From Halocafeteria seosinensis (Eukaryota > Sar > Bigyra > Bicosoecida), in NCBI GenBank assembly GCA_001687465.1, contig LVLI01000140.1:62001-126000 (forward strand): a stretch of DNA of 64,000 bases. Reading direction: 5' to 3'. A program made the translations under genes and the position numbers. The notes below the pieces were generated by a model, which worked only from the letters and a program-made list of their open reading frames with translations, ran no database searches and was not told the DNA's origin. This document shows, piece after piece, positions 34,572 through 46,400 of this stretch. Position 1 is the stretch's first letter. Each line of letters opens with the position of its first letter.

Positions 34572-36077
34572 TTAACGTGTTCCCTTCTGGTTTCCTAACG
34601 AAAATGCATCGTACCTATCCTTCTTGCTTTTCCAGAGGGAGAAGATGTGACGTTTTGTACCGCAAGGGGAGTGAAAACGTTCTTTCTTGTCCGAATAACC
34701 ATTGACACTTCGTTTGACAGTCTTATAGTGATTTAGCAACACATGGTCCGACAGATGCTGTTGTTCTTGGTAACGCTGGGCAATCGCCGCCCATATGAAA
34801 AATAGACATAACTTGCTTACCCTAGACTGTACTTGTTGAAGGCAAGACTTTTTACCAGCTCCTTCTATCAATCCTCGATGTCCTATCACTACCTCCAATG
34901 TGCCTTCAACCGTGACAGCCATATTAGAGACAGTCGGAGTGAAGCGAAGCACAATCTTCTTTTCGCGTCGCCGGCCCACCGCTTTACTTACAGTCGGAAA
35001 ATCGCGGTCCAAAGTAGTATCAGTAAACGGAGACGGATTGCTATTCCCAACGAACGTCATTGATAGAGGAGATGGATCCAGATTTTCCGAGCGATAGCGG
35101 TGTATGTCCAAAGAAAACGGTTGAGCCCGAAAGGTTGCGTCTCTTGCATGCATATCCGTTCTTCTTTGAGTCATAGCCTGTTCCATAGACTTTAGCGCTG
35201 TGTTTGTGGAGTAGGGAGCACACGGAGAAAGCGCCAAAACGTATGAGCTAACTCGTATGGGCTCACTCAACAAAGTTGCAAGCAAAGCCCCCTGAAATCC
35301 GATAAAATGCCACCGTGTTAGTTTGTCAGTGCAACTTATGCTTTCCGATTTCAACCTGTCGGGTAGATCAGTCCTCCCAGGTTTCAAACGCACATATCCT
35401 GGAACCTGCTCGTTCTCGTTACTGGAGCTCGTATCCAGCGGCTTTGCCCCCGTGGCGCGATGATATACCCCTCCTACAGATCTGCCATTTCCGTTGCTTG
35501 TTGCCTCCACTTTCTGTCGCTTTGCTCTGTGTTCGCCTTCCTGTTCCGGCTCTTTGTGCTTTTCAACGCTGTCGGGGACGATAGCTGCATCGCCACATGG
35601 GAGTTCGCTTAGGAGCAGAGTTAGTGTAGTTGTTTCACGTAATCTGTACTGCGGGACTTTCAGGCATTGATCGGACGCTGACGATGAGGGGGCCGGGAGG
35701 GTCATGGAGTCTGAGTTTGCACATCGCTCTAGCCATTTCAGTTCATTCCCATGTCGAATATCACTGTAGATTTCTTGCAGGAAGTAGAAAATCAACGCTC
35801 TTCGTGCTAGGGTCTCCGCATGACAATCATGGAGCACACAGCCTCCAGTATCGTAATGTTCTTTCCCGGGGCACTTGGTTCCAAACCCAGCTGCTAACAC
35901 GGCTCGCTTCCTTGTAGCTGTGTCTTCCGCGACGAACGCTGCCGCTACAGTCCATTCATGTGGTTTCTGCTTCTTGGTCCACACGCCTCGTATCACTTTA
36001 TCAAAGAGTTCACAGAGTTCTTCTGTGCGTTCATCGTCCTTCTGTTCACTTGGGGCGGCACCTCCCTCGGCAGCCAT
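34572..36077 (-). CDS. ADAT1: tRNA-specific adenosine deaminase ADAT1-like
   Basis: Single exon, 501 residues, ATG 36077. This is an A-deaminase domain protein of the ADAR/ADAT1 family, expected to convert adenosine 37 of tRNA-Ala to inosine. The catalytic residues are present: HAE at 86-88 (zinc ligand and proton-shuttling glutamate), PCGD at 160-163 (zinc Cys161), and a second zinc cysteine in SISCTDKLTRW (Cys249), followed by GFQGALL. Residues about 164-240 form a charged, low-complexity insert. The C-terminal WxxK-rich segment ends with KKDRYDAFS. A GTAAGC inside the C-terminal region is not used, because the uninterrupted frame keeps family-like helical sequence. It is divergent from the acetyltransferase gene, with a shared 225-bp promoter space. 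Confidence 0.85.
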   Translation of the reverse strand: MAAEGGAAPSEQKDDERTEELCELFDKVIRGVWTKKQKPHEWTVAAAFVAEDTATRKRAVLAAGFGTKCPGKEHYDTGGCVLHDCHAETLARRALIFYFLQEIYSDIRHGNELKWLERCANSDSMTLPAPSSSASDQCLKVPQYRLRETTTLTLLLSELPCGDAAIVPDSVEKHKEPEQEGEHRAKRQKVEATSNGNGRSVGGVYHRATGAKPLDTSSSNENEQVPGYVRLKPGRTDLPDRLKSESISCTDKLTRWHFIGFQGALLATLLSEPIRVSSYVLALSPCAPYSTNTALKSMEQAMTQRRTDMHARDATFRAQPFSLDIHRYRSENLDPSPLSMTFVGNSNPSPFTDTTLDRDFPTVSKAVGRRREKKIVLRFTPTVSNMAVTVEGTLEVVIGHRGLIEGAGKKSCLQQVQSRVSKLCLFFIWAAIAQRYQEQQHLSDHVLLNHYKTVKRSVNGYSDKKERFHSPCGTKRHIFSLWKSKKDRYDAFSLGNQKGTR

Positions 36078-36302
36078 TATAGCATGGCATCCACCCCACT
36101 TATGACAAAAAACTAGCTCGACTTCATTGCATCATACCTGGAACTACAACCCACTACCGTTCTGCCGCACTAAGTGGTGATACCACCAACTTTCCGCTTT
36201 CAGGAATTCAGATGGTAACTTGTGGAACTTGCTGAAAAGGTATTGAACTTGCCTTTTTCCCGACGGGTTTCCAGTTTGTTATGGTTCCCTTACCCAGGCA
36301 TA

Positions 36303-36992
36303 ATGGACACTATCATGGAAGATCAATGCTTCGAAGTGACTCTTGGTGGACAGACACGGCGAATCCGCATGGAACTGCTAACTTCCGATCATGTCAAGCA
36401 AGCGACTGATGTTCTGACTGTTGCATTTGCCAGATCAGACCCTCTGACGACACATTTAGGATACCCAGAGAATGACTGGGCTGAGTTCGGAGAGACTTAT
36501 TGTCGAAAAGCCGCTGCCGAGCGATTGTCGCATGTGGCAGTGGACGACGAGAAAGGCGAAGTTGTAGCTGTCGTAGTCGCTGAGGACGCAAAGGCGGAGC
36601 AGCCAGATCTCTCTCAGCTTAGGAATCCGCTTTGGAAGACTGTAGTGGAAATTTTGGAACGTATCGAACAGGTCTGGTGCCTGGACAAGGTTGGAAAAGG
36701 AGAGGTGTTGCATCATTTCTTACTGGGGACACATCCTGATTACTGCAAAGGAGGGATAATGGGTCGCCTACAGCGACTAAACCTAATGTATGCTCGCGAG
36801 CTTGGGTATCAAAAGGTGGTTACAGAAGCGACAGGCAAATATTCTCAAAGAAGTTACGAAAAGCTTGGCTTTGTTACCGACACCGAAATTCCCTATGATG
36901 GTTCGTACACAACCAAAAGTGGAGAAACTCCGTTCAAGGATTACAAATTGTACGAACATCCGTCCTGTAAAGGCCTATCGCTAGACCTATAG
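36303..36992 (+). CDS. GNAT-family N-acetyltransferase
   Basis: 229 residues from ATG 36303; the open frame continues upstream only to a GTG, so this ATG is preferred. The N-terminal part resembles small-molecule GNAT enzymes (LTSDHVKQATDVLTVAFA). The acetyl-CoA-binding region is HHFLLGTHPDYCKGGIMGRL, a variant of the PxxxxxGxG/A loop, followed by the typical A-x-E-L-G-Y and SYEKLGF elements. The substrate is not predictable. The stop is 60 bp from the convergent stop of the MA3-domain gene. No targeting signal was seen. Confidence 0.8.
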   Translation: MDTIMEDQCFEVTLGGQTRRIRMELLTSDHVKQATDVLTVAFARSDPLTTHLGYPENDWAEFGETYCRKAAAERLSHVAVDDEKGEVVAVVVAEDAKAEQPDLSQLRNPLWKTVVEILERIEQVWCLDKVGKGEVLHHFLLGTHPDYCKGGIMGRLQRLNLMYARELGYQKVVTEATGKYSQRSYEKLGFVTDTEIPYDGSYTTKSGETPFKDYKLYEHPSCKGLSLDL

Positions 36993-37052
36993 GATCTCAA
37001 GCCTCTGTAATATCACATCGGCGGTCCGACCTCTTGACCACCATTGTCAGCA

Positions 37053-38673
37053 TTACTCTTCAGACTTTGCAAGAACAGGTGATCCCTCCTCTATTGAGGG
37101 AGAAAAGTTCTCGGATAATAGCCCTTTCTCGATGCACTTAGAGATGTAATTGTAGAAAAAAGTCTCAGCTTCCGGCACGTCAAGTTTCAGGTCCTCTAAG
37201 TTGGTGTACACCCGATTGATTCCTTTTGTTAGTTGAGTAGTTGTCAGCAGTCCAACGGATGTCAAGTGTTCGAAGAACTCGATCACCAATACTCTTTCAC
37301 GTTCCCCTTTGTCCATTCCCAACACCATAGCACGTTTGATAACTTCATGATGGAAATGTTGCACGTCCATAGTCTGGAACGATCCGAAGCAGGAAACTAT
37401 TAGCCCATATATAGATCCAATCCAAATGCATAAACCGTACCTTTAGGCACTCAGTTGCTTCATCCTTGTCCTCACTATCCAAGTATTCTTCAATCAGCAT
37501 GGCAACAGCCGATTTTAACTCTTCTACCGACGCCAACGCACTTGTACCCCAGACCTTCTCCAAGCGAGCCGCACCGTGTTTAATACTGCAGCCACAGACA
37601 CAAAGTGAAAGTGAGGCTTGGAAATCTTAGCAGGGGATGAGCTGCCTTACCTTAGCAAAACCTTCGCTTGTTGCACGACCGATCCCCCCATCTTCTCTAC
37701 GACCGGATCAGACAAGAACGCTGGAGGTAAAATCTCGTCGGCAACAGCCCTGAAAGTTCACAGGTCACAAATATGGAACAACTCTTCTCTCAATACAAGA
37801 CAGCGAGCATACACTTACCGAGCAAGAAACTTCGGAAGCAACTTATCCACGTCGGGCACATCCACTCTCACGTCTTCGAGTGACTCCAAAATTCGCTCGA
37901 ATCCTTTCCCTGAAAAGAATAGCATTCAACCTAGTGGTCACACAGTACAAAGCGCCAAGATGAGAAATTCCCTCAACTTACCAATTTGTTCCATGCTAAA
38001 GACATTACCATAAAATTCATTCAGCATTTGTGATGCCATTTCTCTCTCCCGATCACTTAAGTCCAAGCTTTGGGTGATGGCTTTCTTTACCACTTCGTAC
38101 CGGAAAAAGGGCATTTCAAGCTCCTCTACAATGCTGCAGGTTTGTTATCGAATATAGTTGCTCTATCACATGAAGAATATCCAAAGAAGATGCACGTACT
38201 TATACAATTCTTGCAAGTCGCCTTCCTTGAAAAACTCTCTTAGTGCTTCCTCCACTTTTCTCTTGTATTCAGCTAACGACATCTCCGCCGGGTAATCACC
38301 GTTCCTATGGTTGTGGTTCTCGGTAATATGGTCTTGTCGAGTGGTAGAAACTTCCGCAAAACCACTTCTGTGCTTTTTTGTATCAATTCCGACTCTTTGT
38401 GCTACTTTCGTCGCCTCACGATTCTCCCTCGATTTAGGTTCCTCTTCCTCATCTGCAGGGTAGGAGAAACGACGGTTACATTGGACGACCCACTCCGATT
38501 TCCCTTGGTCAGTCCCAGCACCTACCTAGTTCTGGGTCGAACAACGGATCGCCTCGACTTAATGGCCCGAGTTCCACAAGTTCTCCTTCTTTTCCCCAGG
38601 TAAATTTCCCACCACCACCATTCTTCTTAGCTCCTCTGGGTTGACTCCCCTTTCGTTTCGGATGACTCGCCAT
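37053..38673 (-). CDS. PDCD4: PDCD4-like protein with two MA3 domains
   Basis: Exons are 38673-38526, 38452-38200, 38133-37982, 37909-37819, 37749-37651, 37585-37441 and 37373-37053; 402 residues, six introns of 64-73 nt. The N-terminus carries the family's basic, glycine-rich stretch (RGAKKNGGGGKFTWGK). The first MA3 domain starts near residue 108 (AEYKRKVEEALREFF) and contains MPFFRYEVVKKAI and ERILESLEDVRVDVPD. The second starts near residue 265 (VEELKSAVAMLIEEYLDSED) with FHHEVIKRAMVLGMDKGE and LEDLKLDVPEAE. Animal PDCD4 uses paired MA3 domains to bind eIF4A and inhibit its helicase, limiting translation; plant MA3 proteins act similarly. The same role is inferred here. Confidence 0.88.
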
Positions 38674-39748
38674 CTTCCCGTTGTTGCTGCAAGGGACTAT
38701 CAGAACATATATGATCCCTTCAAGCTAAAGTCTTTAAAAACAAGAACAAGAACCAATTTTCATCCAGCATTCGCGTTCGGATGCCAACTCCGCCCTTTCG
38801 AGTCTCCTGAAGTTGAAGTTAAACGTACGGACATCGGATCAGGTTTTTGCACCACTTGAAGTGGCTCGAAGGATTCCTTTTTTCCGATACCTCCTCACAC
38901 GGCCGTATTACGGCCTCCATGCTTTGGTTAATAATTGACTATGTACTATGCTTCTTATAGACCGCTTGGCTGGTCTGTTTGACCCTGGGTAGGCAACACA
39001 ATCGCGCGCGAATTCCCAATTGATATCTTCTACGGTATCTTCAGGTTCCTCCCTTCGTATGTCTCCATCTTAGACCCCTCTGGAAAGATATTGCCTCCTC
39101 GATAAACAATACAGGTCGAGAGTTACCCCGAGCTAAGTGTAGGGATCCTACAACACTCCTATACCCCCCATCCTAACTCGCCCTCTTATCGGCTGATGGG
39201 CTTCAGATACCGGCTATTAACACTCTTTGCTACATACAAGGGACCAACATACCTTGATAAATGTGAATGAGAACGTTTGCCTCGTTCAAGTATATGCTCT
39301 TTGTGCAGTCACTCGATATAAGGAAGAATCGCAGAAGAGGCAGGTGCTATTCGACACGTGTTGAATATTGCCCTAAACGTCAATAATTACCTCAATATAA
39401 GGGCAAAAACAGCCACAAACGAACAATTAGGATGGGCTTCTTGCCTTGTTTCGTTATCACTTGAGATTGCTTCACACAATTTTACAATCCGAGGATGCAG
39501 CAAGTTGTACATGTGGTCGTTTCTTTAGTGCACTTCCACTTCAAGTGCAAGTTCGCGGCTTGTTCTAGAACGAAAGAATGCACAAACACGAACTGGCCCG
39601 AGTTCCTGGCGGTTAACCAGCTACTCACTCACTATATAGTCGAACAACATGCATAAATGGAACCGAATGGAATAAGTCGCTGACTCTTGTCGCAAGCCCC
39701 CCAGTGGAAGTGGAAGTGGCAACGGGGCAGCCGACGGCCGTGTAGCGT
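38674..39748. other. 1.1 kb intergenic region
   Basis: No gene was found. The region separates the MA3 gene start from the 3' end of the beta-barrel gene. It is TC-rich near the MA3 start and otherwise featureless to the eye. Confidence 0.5.
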
Positions 39749-41424
39749 TCATCTGCGTGGTATGTCACGGAATGGTTCTGGGTCAGTAAACGGGGTGATT
39801 CGCTGGTTAATAGACTCTCTGGATTGAAGGGCGCGATTGGCTGCGGATTGCTGATAGCCGCGGATTGCCTTCCTATACTCGGGGTTGCCCCCTTTCTCTA
39901 GAGCGAAAGATACACCAAACCTAGGTTCCTTGTGTTCTCGGTCGTAGCTGCACAGTTATACAATTGAACTATAGACAATGGATGAGTACACATAGTACAT
40001 GTCGAGTGCATCATTACCTCGCAGTGAGTGCCACTGTAGCTTCAGGATCCCACCAGCTCTTGGTCGCTAGAGAAACCGCTGTTGAATTAGTACCGAGCTT
40101 CCCTTTTAACAAAACATTCTGCATTATCGCTAACCATAAAATATCCCAGGGGCAGAACAGCACTATGATTAGCGTGTGAGACAATACCTTATTGAGCTGC
40201 CAAGACGCTCCAACTGATACATTGGACTGGTACGGAGGATGAATCGACCTTCTCAGCTCAAACCCAACGTCAACGTAATTATAAATCCCTTTTACATTCT
40301 CATCCTCAAAAATATTCCACACTGGTCTACGGACAGTCATTTGATGAATGTAGCCCGCCACTAACTCTTCGTTCAGCCCATCGATCGCAACGGTCATTTC
40401 ATATAACAGCTGTTTTACACGGCAAAAGTATGGTGTAATAGCTCCCACTCAATTCTATCCTTCGAATTCAAGAGAACTTACATCCTGATGGAAAGATAGT
40501 CCCATGTCAAGTGCTCGCATAGAAGGACTCCACCAGGGAGCCAGCGGTGCTTGCTGTTTGTTTGACCTGAAACGAGAATCGGTCCCCTCTTGCATTTTCC
40601 CAAAATCAGCATGGAGTTGCGCCCCGAATGTCAGGATCTTTCTATAGTTCCCGATCATCCATAAGCGTGTGGGGGCGTTCGAGAACTGGATACCCATTAA
40701 GTGTGAAAGGAATAGCGTACAACAGTTTGAGCCATCAAATACTTACTGGTGACAATTGAACCCCCGCGGCAAGTCCTCGGCCAGGATTAACACATCTCCC
40801 TCCAACTTCCACCTCCGATATATCACGCTCGACGGTGTCGTCATGATGAACGGATCGGGCACTTGGACTTGCAATTAAGGCTAACTTTTCCAATGGAAGG
40901 ATCGTGTACGCACCGAAGCCATGTACGACGTCAAACATGCTAAACGTGGATGTCAGACCGGATTCTGTGCTCCCCGAAATCGTTCCCTGCCAAACAGGAT
41001 TCGATTCGTCCTCTCTGTAGCCCAGTCTTGCTTGTGCACTTGACACTGCAGATAACACTTCCTCGTCAGTCTACCAGTAGTCCAGGGGTAGCAGATGATC
41101 CTACCTTTGTATGCCGCATCTGTTGCGGACTGAAGCGACACGTCTACCTTTTCATCGATATCGGGCTTCATTCCCAATCGGAACGAGATTCCTCCCTCTG
41201 TTGAATAATAGGATTGAAGTAATTCCTGGCGTTTCTGAGCTCCAAATAGATACTCAAACGGGGACTTTTGCAGACTGTAAACGCCACATGGCATACAAGT
41301 GCCAAAAGAGCGTGAAAAGAGGTTCATTGCACACGTACCGCGTCAATGGATGTTCGGGCTTTACGAATTTGGGAGGTAATAAGTCCACATCGGGCAGAGC
41401 TTCGCGGCTAACAAGTTGGCCCAT
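39749..41424 (-). CDS. putative organellar outer-membrane beta-barrel protein
   Basis: Exons are 41424-41339, 41274-41105, 41045-40747, 40685-40482, 40409-40188, 40118-40018 and 39947-39749; 426 residues, introns 59-72 nt, all in phase. There is no N-terminal signal (MGQLVSREALPDVDLLPP). From about residue 100 the protein is dominated by alternating polar/apolar strands such as VDVSLQSATDAAYK, TSTFSMFDVVHGFGAY, GLAAGVQLSP, VLLKGKLGTNSTAVSLAT and TVALTASYDRE, ending in a hydrophilic tail. This pattern resembles mitochondrial porin/Tom40-type or plastid outer-envelope barrels, which also lack cleaved presequences. I do not recognise the exact family, so identity and transport role are inference. 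Confidence 0.65.
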
Positions 41425-41506
41425 ATCGTCCAGATTCGTCGGTGTTGATACGCTAGTGCTACGTCAATTCATTGTGCTGTTCTCTACAAAATATTATTAT
41501 ACTACA

Positions 41507-41860
41507 ATGGGGCATGAAAATAACAATCAAGAGGATAAAAGTCCCTCTGAACGAAAGCCCAGATTACAGACTTATCATGAGAATCAACGCGCTCGGTACG
41601 TGTATACAAGTGCGCCCCACAATGACGCCCTCATTCACATGTATGTGTCTATCTGCCCATGGATCAACAGCGCTGGACAATGGCGCTGCCATCCGCGCTT
41701 GGCCGACTTTGTAGCAGCCAATTTGGACTGGTACTCCTTCCGGGAGCGATGGCATCGATTGAAGCTACTCTATGGTTGTGCCCGAAGTGAACGAGGACAG
41801 GAACCCAGAGAACCTTTCCTAACAGACCCAAAGAAGCACAGAATCGATGATTCGAAATGA
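41507..41860 (+). CDS. small unknown protein, 117 residues
   Basis: Begins at ATG 41507, divergent from the beta-barrel gene start (82 bp apart), single exon. The N-terminus is acidic and hydrophilic. The middle holds a well-conserved-looking tryptophan-rich segment (YTSAPHNDALIHMYVSICPW, LDWYSFRERWHRL). The tail is basic. No family was recognised. The larger open frame from 41111 runs antisense through beta-barrel exons and is not the gene start. It ends 51 bp before the convergent SET-domain gene. Confidence 0.55.
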   Translation: MGHENNNQEDKSPSERKPRLQTYHENQRARYVYTSAPHNDALIHMYVSICPWINSAGQWRCHPRLADFVAANLDWYSFRERWHRLKLLYGCARSERGQEPREPFLTDPKKHRIDDSK

Positions 41861-41911
41861 GTGTGAAACTAATTTGCACAGGTGTCTGTTTCTTTGGACG
41901 AATGCGATGTC

Positions 41912-43332
41912 TTATTTTAGCTGATGTTTAACTTCGTCGGGAATGGTGTTGCCTTCAAAGAGTTGGCTGTGATCAAAGTCTTTACAGTCTTGGCAACCAT
42001 TGCAGATAAAGCCGTACCCCGTCACGAGCTTGGTTTTTCGATCAGTGACGGGGAGGTTCAGATCGACGTAAGGAATGGTCAGCTCCTCTCCTTTGATGAT
42101 ATCTCTATTGGCATGCAGCCTAATAGTTGGCCCTAAAGAAAAGGATACATCTAAATTGGGTTCACAATGGTGATTAATAAAGGATGTGCCCAAGAATACC
42201 GCGGTACCGAGGCCGTGGGAATCATGACTTGGAACTGGACTGTATGCATCCTGTTCGGGATTAGCATTACGTTTTATGTAAGAACCAAGGAACTCTGGAG
42301 GATCGCTATAAATTGCATCTTTCGGAATGGTGAAAGAATTTAGTCTAAGTAAACCTCGGAGAGTTAAGTACCACTCAAAATTCAAAACCTGGATACCAAA
42401 TATCGCTAGTAGTTGGATTGCCTCCTCAAGACGGTTGCACCAGTTTGTTAGGACTTACATGTTCGAAGATATCGTCGATCTCCTTTTTGCCTCCGCCAAG
42501 TCTGACAGTTAATGCATTCCGTATCAAAGAATGCTGCTCCTTGAATTCTTCAATTGCTCCTTCTGCGGGGCAGCGTCGTTGAGTATTGAATAATCAATTT
42601 TTCCAGTCTCGCTATTTTGCACTCACCTGTCCATTCAGAAGGCTGTACGGACGCTAAATGCTCCACTTGTGACCAAAATAATTCGAAATCACCCACCATA
42701 CTTCGACAGACCATTTGTAGAGCCACCAGCGGGTGTCGGGATTGATGATTTTGACAGTACTCTGCCAGATCGTCCGCCATTCCCCACATCATTTCATGTC
42801 CATCTCGTTTCCCAGCCTTGTAGCACTCCTCGGAGCAGTAGCGATCTTTGAAACCTTCGTACGTCACGCTTCCGATCTGCATACCTTTCGAAGGAGGCGC
42901 TTTGTTAGGAAGTTTGTTAAAGCAGCTATTACAGTAGTCCCGGGAGACTTCGGGGTCCACAATGTGACCCAATGGGAACTCTTGAATCACCTGATCTCCC
43001 TCCGCGAAATTCTCAGAGGCAATAAGACCACGTCCTTTCCCTTGGAAGCGCTGTATATCTACGGCGAAAGCTTCATTTAAAGTCCCACTGAGTTTTTCCA
43101 GTCGCTGTTCCGGTGTCAAATTCTTCGTATCCTCTTGATTACCACCTTCCTCCTCAGCCATACGAGCAGCACTCGTTGTGTGGATGGAGGACACTCGAGA
43201 CCATCGTTCGGCCCTCCTGAATGACTTGTGAGAAGCTGTGTATAGAGCTCTGAACCAAGCTGTCGTCGAGCGTGAAGTGGCTAGGTTCCTGAGACCGCTA
43301 TTATACACGAGAGGGAGGTAATTCATTCGCAT
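41912..43332 (-). CDS. SET- and MYND-domain (SMYD-like) methyltransferase
   Basis: Exons are 43332-42627, 42562-42459 and 42388-41912; 428 residues. The SET domain is split by a cysteine-rich zinc region, as in SMYD proteins: first SET part FQGKGRGLIASENFAEGDQV, then CNSCFNKLP...YCSEECYKAG (zinc ligands), then the catalytic part SFINHHCEPNLDVSF (SAM/catalytic NHxCxPN), GEELTIPYVDL, and a post-SET cysteine cluster FICNGCQDC. Expected activity is protein-lysine methylation. The first ~60 residues are rich in Arg/Ser/Thr and almost free of acids, like a mitochondrial presequence; a start at the internal Met before AEEEGG would remove it. The window between this start and the next gene's ATG is 73 bp. 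Confidence 0.82.
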
Positions 43333-43405
43333 TGTCCAATTCAGACCCAATGTTATATATGTATGTTTCTTGATAACAACTCCATATATACTGGTGGTGG
43401 GAAAA

Positions 43406-46400
43406 ATGACAATACGTATATCGAGGTGGCTCCTGGTGCTCCTGGGACTGCTTCTAGAGGCATCAGAGGCTTATACACGTGATTCCATGGAGGTCAGAGC
43501 CAATGGCGAAGGGGAATCCATCGGTACGAATGTGGAGGATACTGAGTACCAAAGGGAAGGAAGGGGATTGACTGGAGACAAGGAACCACTTCGCGAATTG
43601 ATTGGAAGTGCACTCCAAGAGAACCAAGAGTTACAGGGTGTATTGGAGAAAGAGCATGACCTATTACAGCAAATGGAGAGGCTATCCTCTACTTCAAAGT
43701 ATTCTGCAGAGACTATGTAAGATGCTAGACCGGGCTCACACCGCCGCCTGTGCTCTCGAAACAATCTGAGTTTGACTGCTTGATGCAGCCAAGAACTTCA
43801 AAACGTAGTGAAGGAATTAGCTACGCAACAACGCAGAAAGGACGAGATACGAACGGACACTCGGGTTGTGCATACTATGGCCAGTCTTCAGTTGCTAGGC
43901 AATAACACTGCCATCAATACAGAAGACATCGATTTAGTGAGGGACTGGTTATTGAGATACAACTTGGGTAGCTTGGGAGCACACATAGTTCCTCAAGTTA
44001 CAATTCCTGTACGTTGCGGTGCATCCCTCTAATTTCGTACATATTCATTTATACAGAAATATGAAGTCGAATATGGTGATGCAGGAAAGCAAAGAAATTT
44101 GTGGCTCTCGAATTGCCGTCCTGAAAAATGTTCGTGGGGCACTCCCTCGGAAACTGACCAGAATGGCTGGGAGCAGTATTCAAGGTGAGGTAAAACAAAA
44201 TCAAGGATAAAGGGTATCATTAATGATGTTGATATTGTTTTGCAACAGGAAGCAATCTGCCATTGTACTTTTCTCTGACGTGCTCGGGGACACTATCAAT
44301 TTACAACAAGGATGGGATCGAACTGAGGCACGTAGAACTTGTATCGGCGGAGTAAGTGTGCCTCGGCGAAAATGCTTGGTTAGATGGCGCATAAGTGGAG
44401 TTTTTTTTACTTCAGTAGTTCTACTAGGAAAGTGCATTTGCTGGGGTTATATGAGTCCCGCCATGGTACGTGTAGGGACACACACATGGAACATGCGCAC
44501 GCAGTCCAAATCCTTCGTGAATCCAGGTTATTACATTTTTCTCGGAACTGATTTTGGTGAACTTGCAATGTTTGAAATGGAGGTAGTCATCGATGGGAGA
44601 TTCATATTTGAGACAACTCCTCTGGATGGACGCAGGCGGCACAAAGAGAAGCACCGGTCTCTGAGTTTCAAGCCTCCCACTCAAGGCGTGCGGTTTTTCT
44701 TCCGGTGTTTGTTGTATGCGTCTTTGACAAAACCCCAAATTGCTCGTCAAGAGTTAATGTCGGGGCTGTACCAAGAGGATCCTCTACATTTGCTGTACTC
44801 TAAGGTAGACAGAGTGGCATCATCCGTTTGGTTTGAAAAAGAAGGTAACACGATTACTGTGATTGTCGGAAGCAGTGACGGAGCAATAGCCGTCCTGAAA
44901 CAAGACATAAAATCAGATCAACCTTGGAGGATTTTGCCTTGGACAAACCTTTACGATGAATTTTCTAATGTTGCACCAACGAAGGAGGAAACGAACCTGC
45001 TGAAACAGCCAGTAGTAGCTGTTCGCAGCCACAAGCGTTACATTCTCGTAGCCATAGACAGGAGAATCCTTGTCTTCTCCTCCGTCAAACAGCTACGTGA
45101 AGGAGATAGTGACTGTTTGTGTTTCATGGTACGTCTTCAACTATACTCGCGTTATCAAACTACTACATTAACCTATGTCGTTGCAGAGCAACGCCGTGGT
45201 GGCTATGGAGTGGGGACTGAGCCCATCGGGAAAAGATCTCTTCGCTTTGGACTCTTTGGATAGGTTGCACCGCTTTCGTATTTCAACAGAAGGAAATACT
45301 ACCGAGAGCGTGGAATATGTCTGTAGAGGTAAGCTGCATTGCTGTTACTGTCTACCGACTCCGTACCCATATCTTGCTCGCTATTCGCGATGAACAGAAA
45401 CGCATTCGCTGAGCTTTTCCAATACCCCACACCAACTCAGTCTACCACAAGGAAACAACACCCCAAGCTTAACTGTTTTGCTTAACAATGTGTTTGTAAC
45501 GTCGTCGTTGAGTCTGGACTTGGTATCTTGGGAAAACGGTTCCTTGTTTCACCGGGCAACGCTACCAACTTCTGGTTGTGGAGTCAGAGTATCGGCGTTT
45601 GCTAACTCTTTGAAAGATTCCATGATGGTTTTCCAAGACAAGTGTGATGGAACTTCTGTTCTGTCAGATGTCATGCTACCTGCTTCTTTCAATGGATCCG
45701 GAAGTAACAACTTTATGTTGTGGATGATGTATGTAGATTTACAAAAACACTTCCGGACAAAGCTAATGCTCATGGTTCATTTTTGTCAATGTTTTGCAGA
45801 GGATCAGTAGTGATTATCATATCCGTTTTCAAGCTCAATGGAGAAAAAGGCGGTGCGGATACTGGGAGAACTGCCCGCAATGTTAATCCTCGGACCCCTC
45901 CGACGAAAGACGAGCTAAATCGAGAAGAAGTAGAGAAAGTTCGCGCGATGGTGGAAGATTGTAACTCGACTGAGAGCGTCAGCCAGCTGCATGAGCAGCC
46001 TCCCACACCTCAGGAAGAGAAAGTTGAAAGAACATTGGAAGAGTTAATGCGCAGGAGAAATCGAAATATAGAAGAGATATCCACTATGACTAAAGGAGAA
46101 ATAAGTGAGCTTCTTGGAGAACTACAAACAGAGTTGGACAATCACCTTGAGAAGGATGAGCACCGTACTGACCACGGAGCAGGGCAGAGAGAAGCACGTA
46201 CTGCACCGCAGCACAGACAGTGCCACCGGGCATCAGCACGAGCGAAACCGGAAAACAAAACTTCGAAAGAGGTGCAATTTGACACTGCTTTGACTGAGGC
46301 ACTGCGGCGTCGTCATTTGAAGAAAGAAGACGTATCGGATATGACCGAGAAAGAAATCAGCAAGGTCATGGGGGAAGTGGATCAGGAACTTGGCAACGAC

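Noticed and set aside
34800-34870. Intron near GTAAGC inside ADAT1
   Set aside because: The unspliced frame continues with the helical C-terminal segment expected for the family, so splicing is unnecessary.
41111-41506. Extension of the small plus-strand gene upstream to 41111
   Set aside because: It is antisense to well-supported beta-barrel exons.
44223-45263. 346-codon uninterrupted frame as a single exon
   Set aside because: It reads through two canonical 61-64 nt introns. The spliced alternative gives better propeller-like strands in both neighbouring exons.
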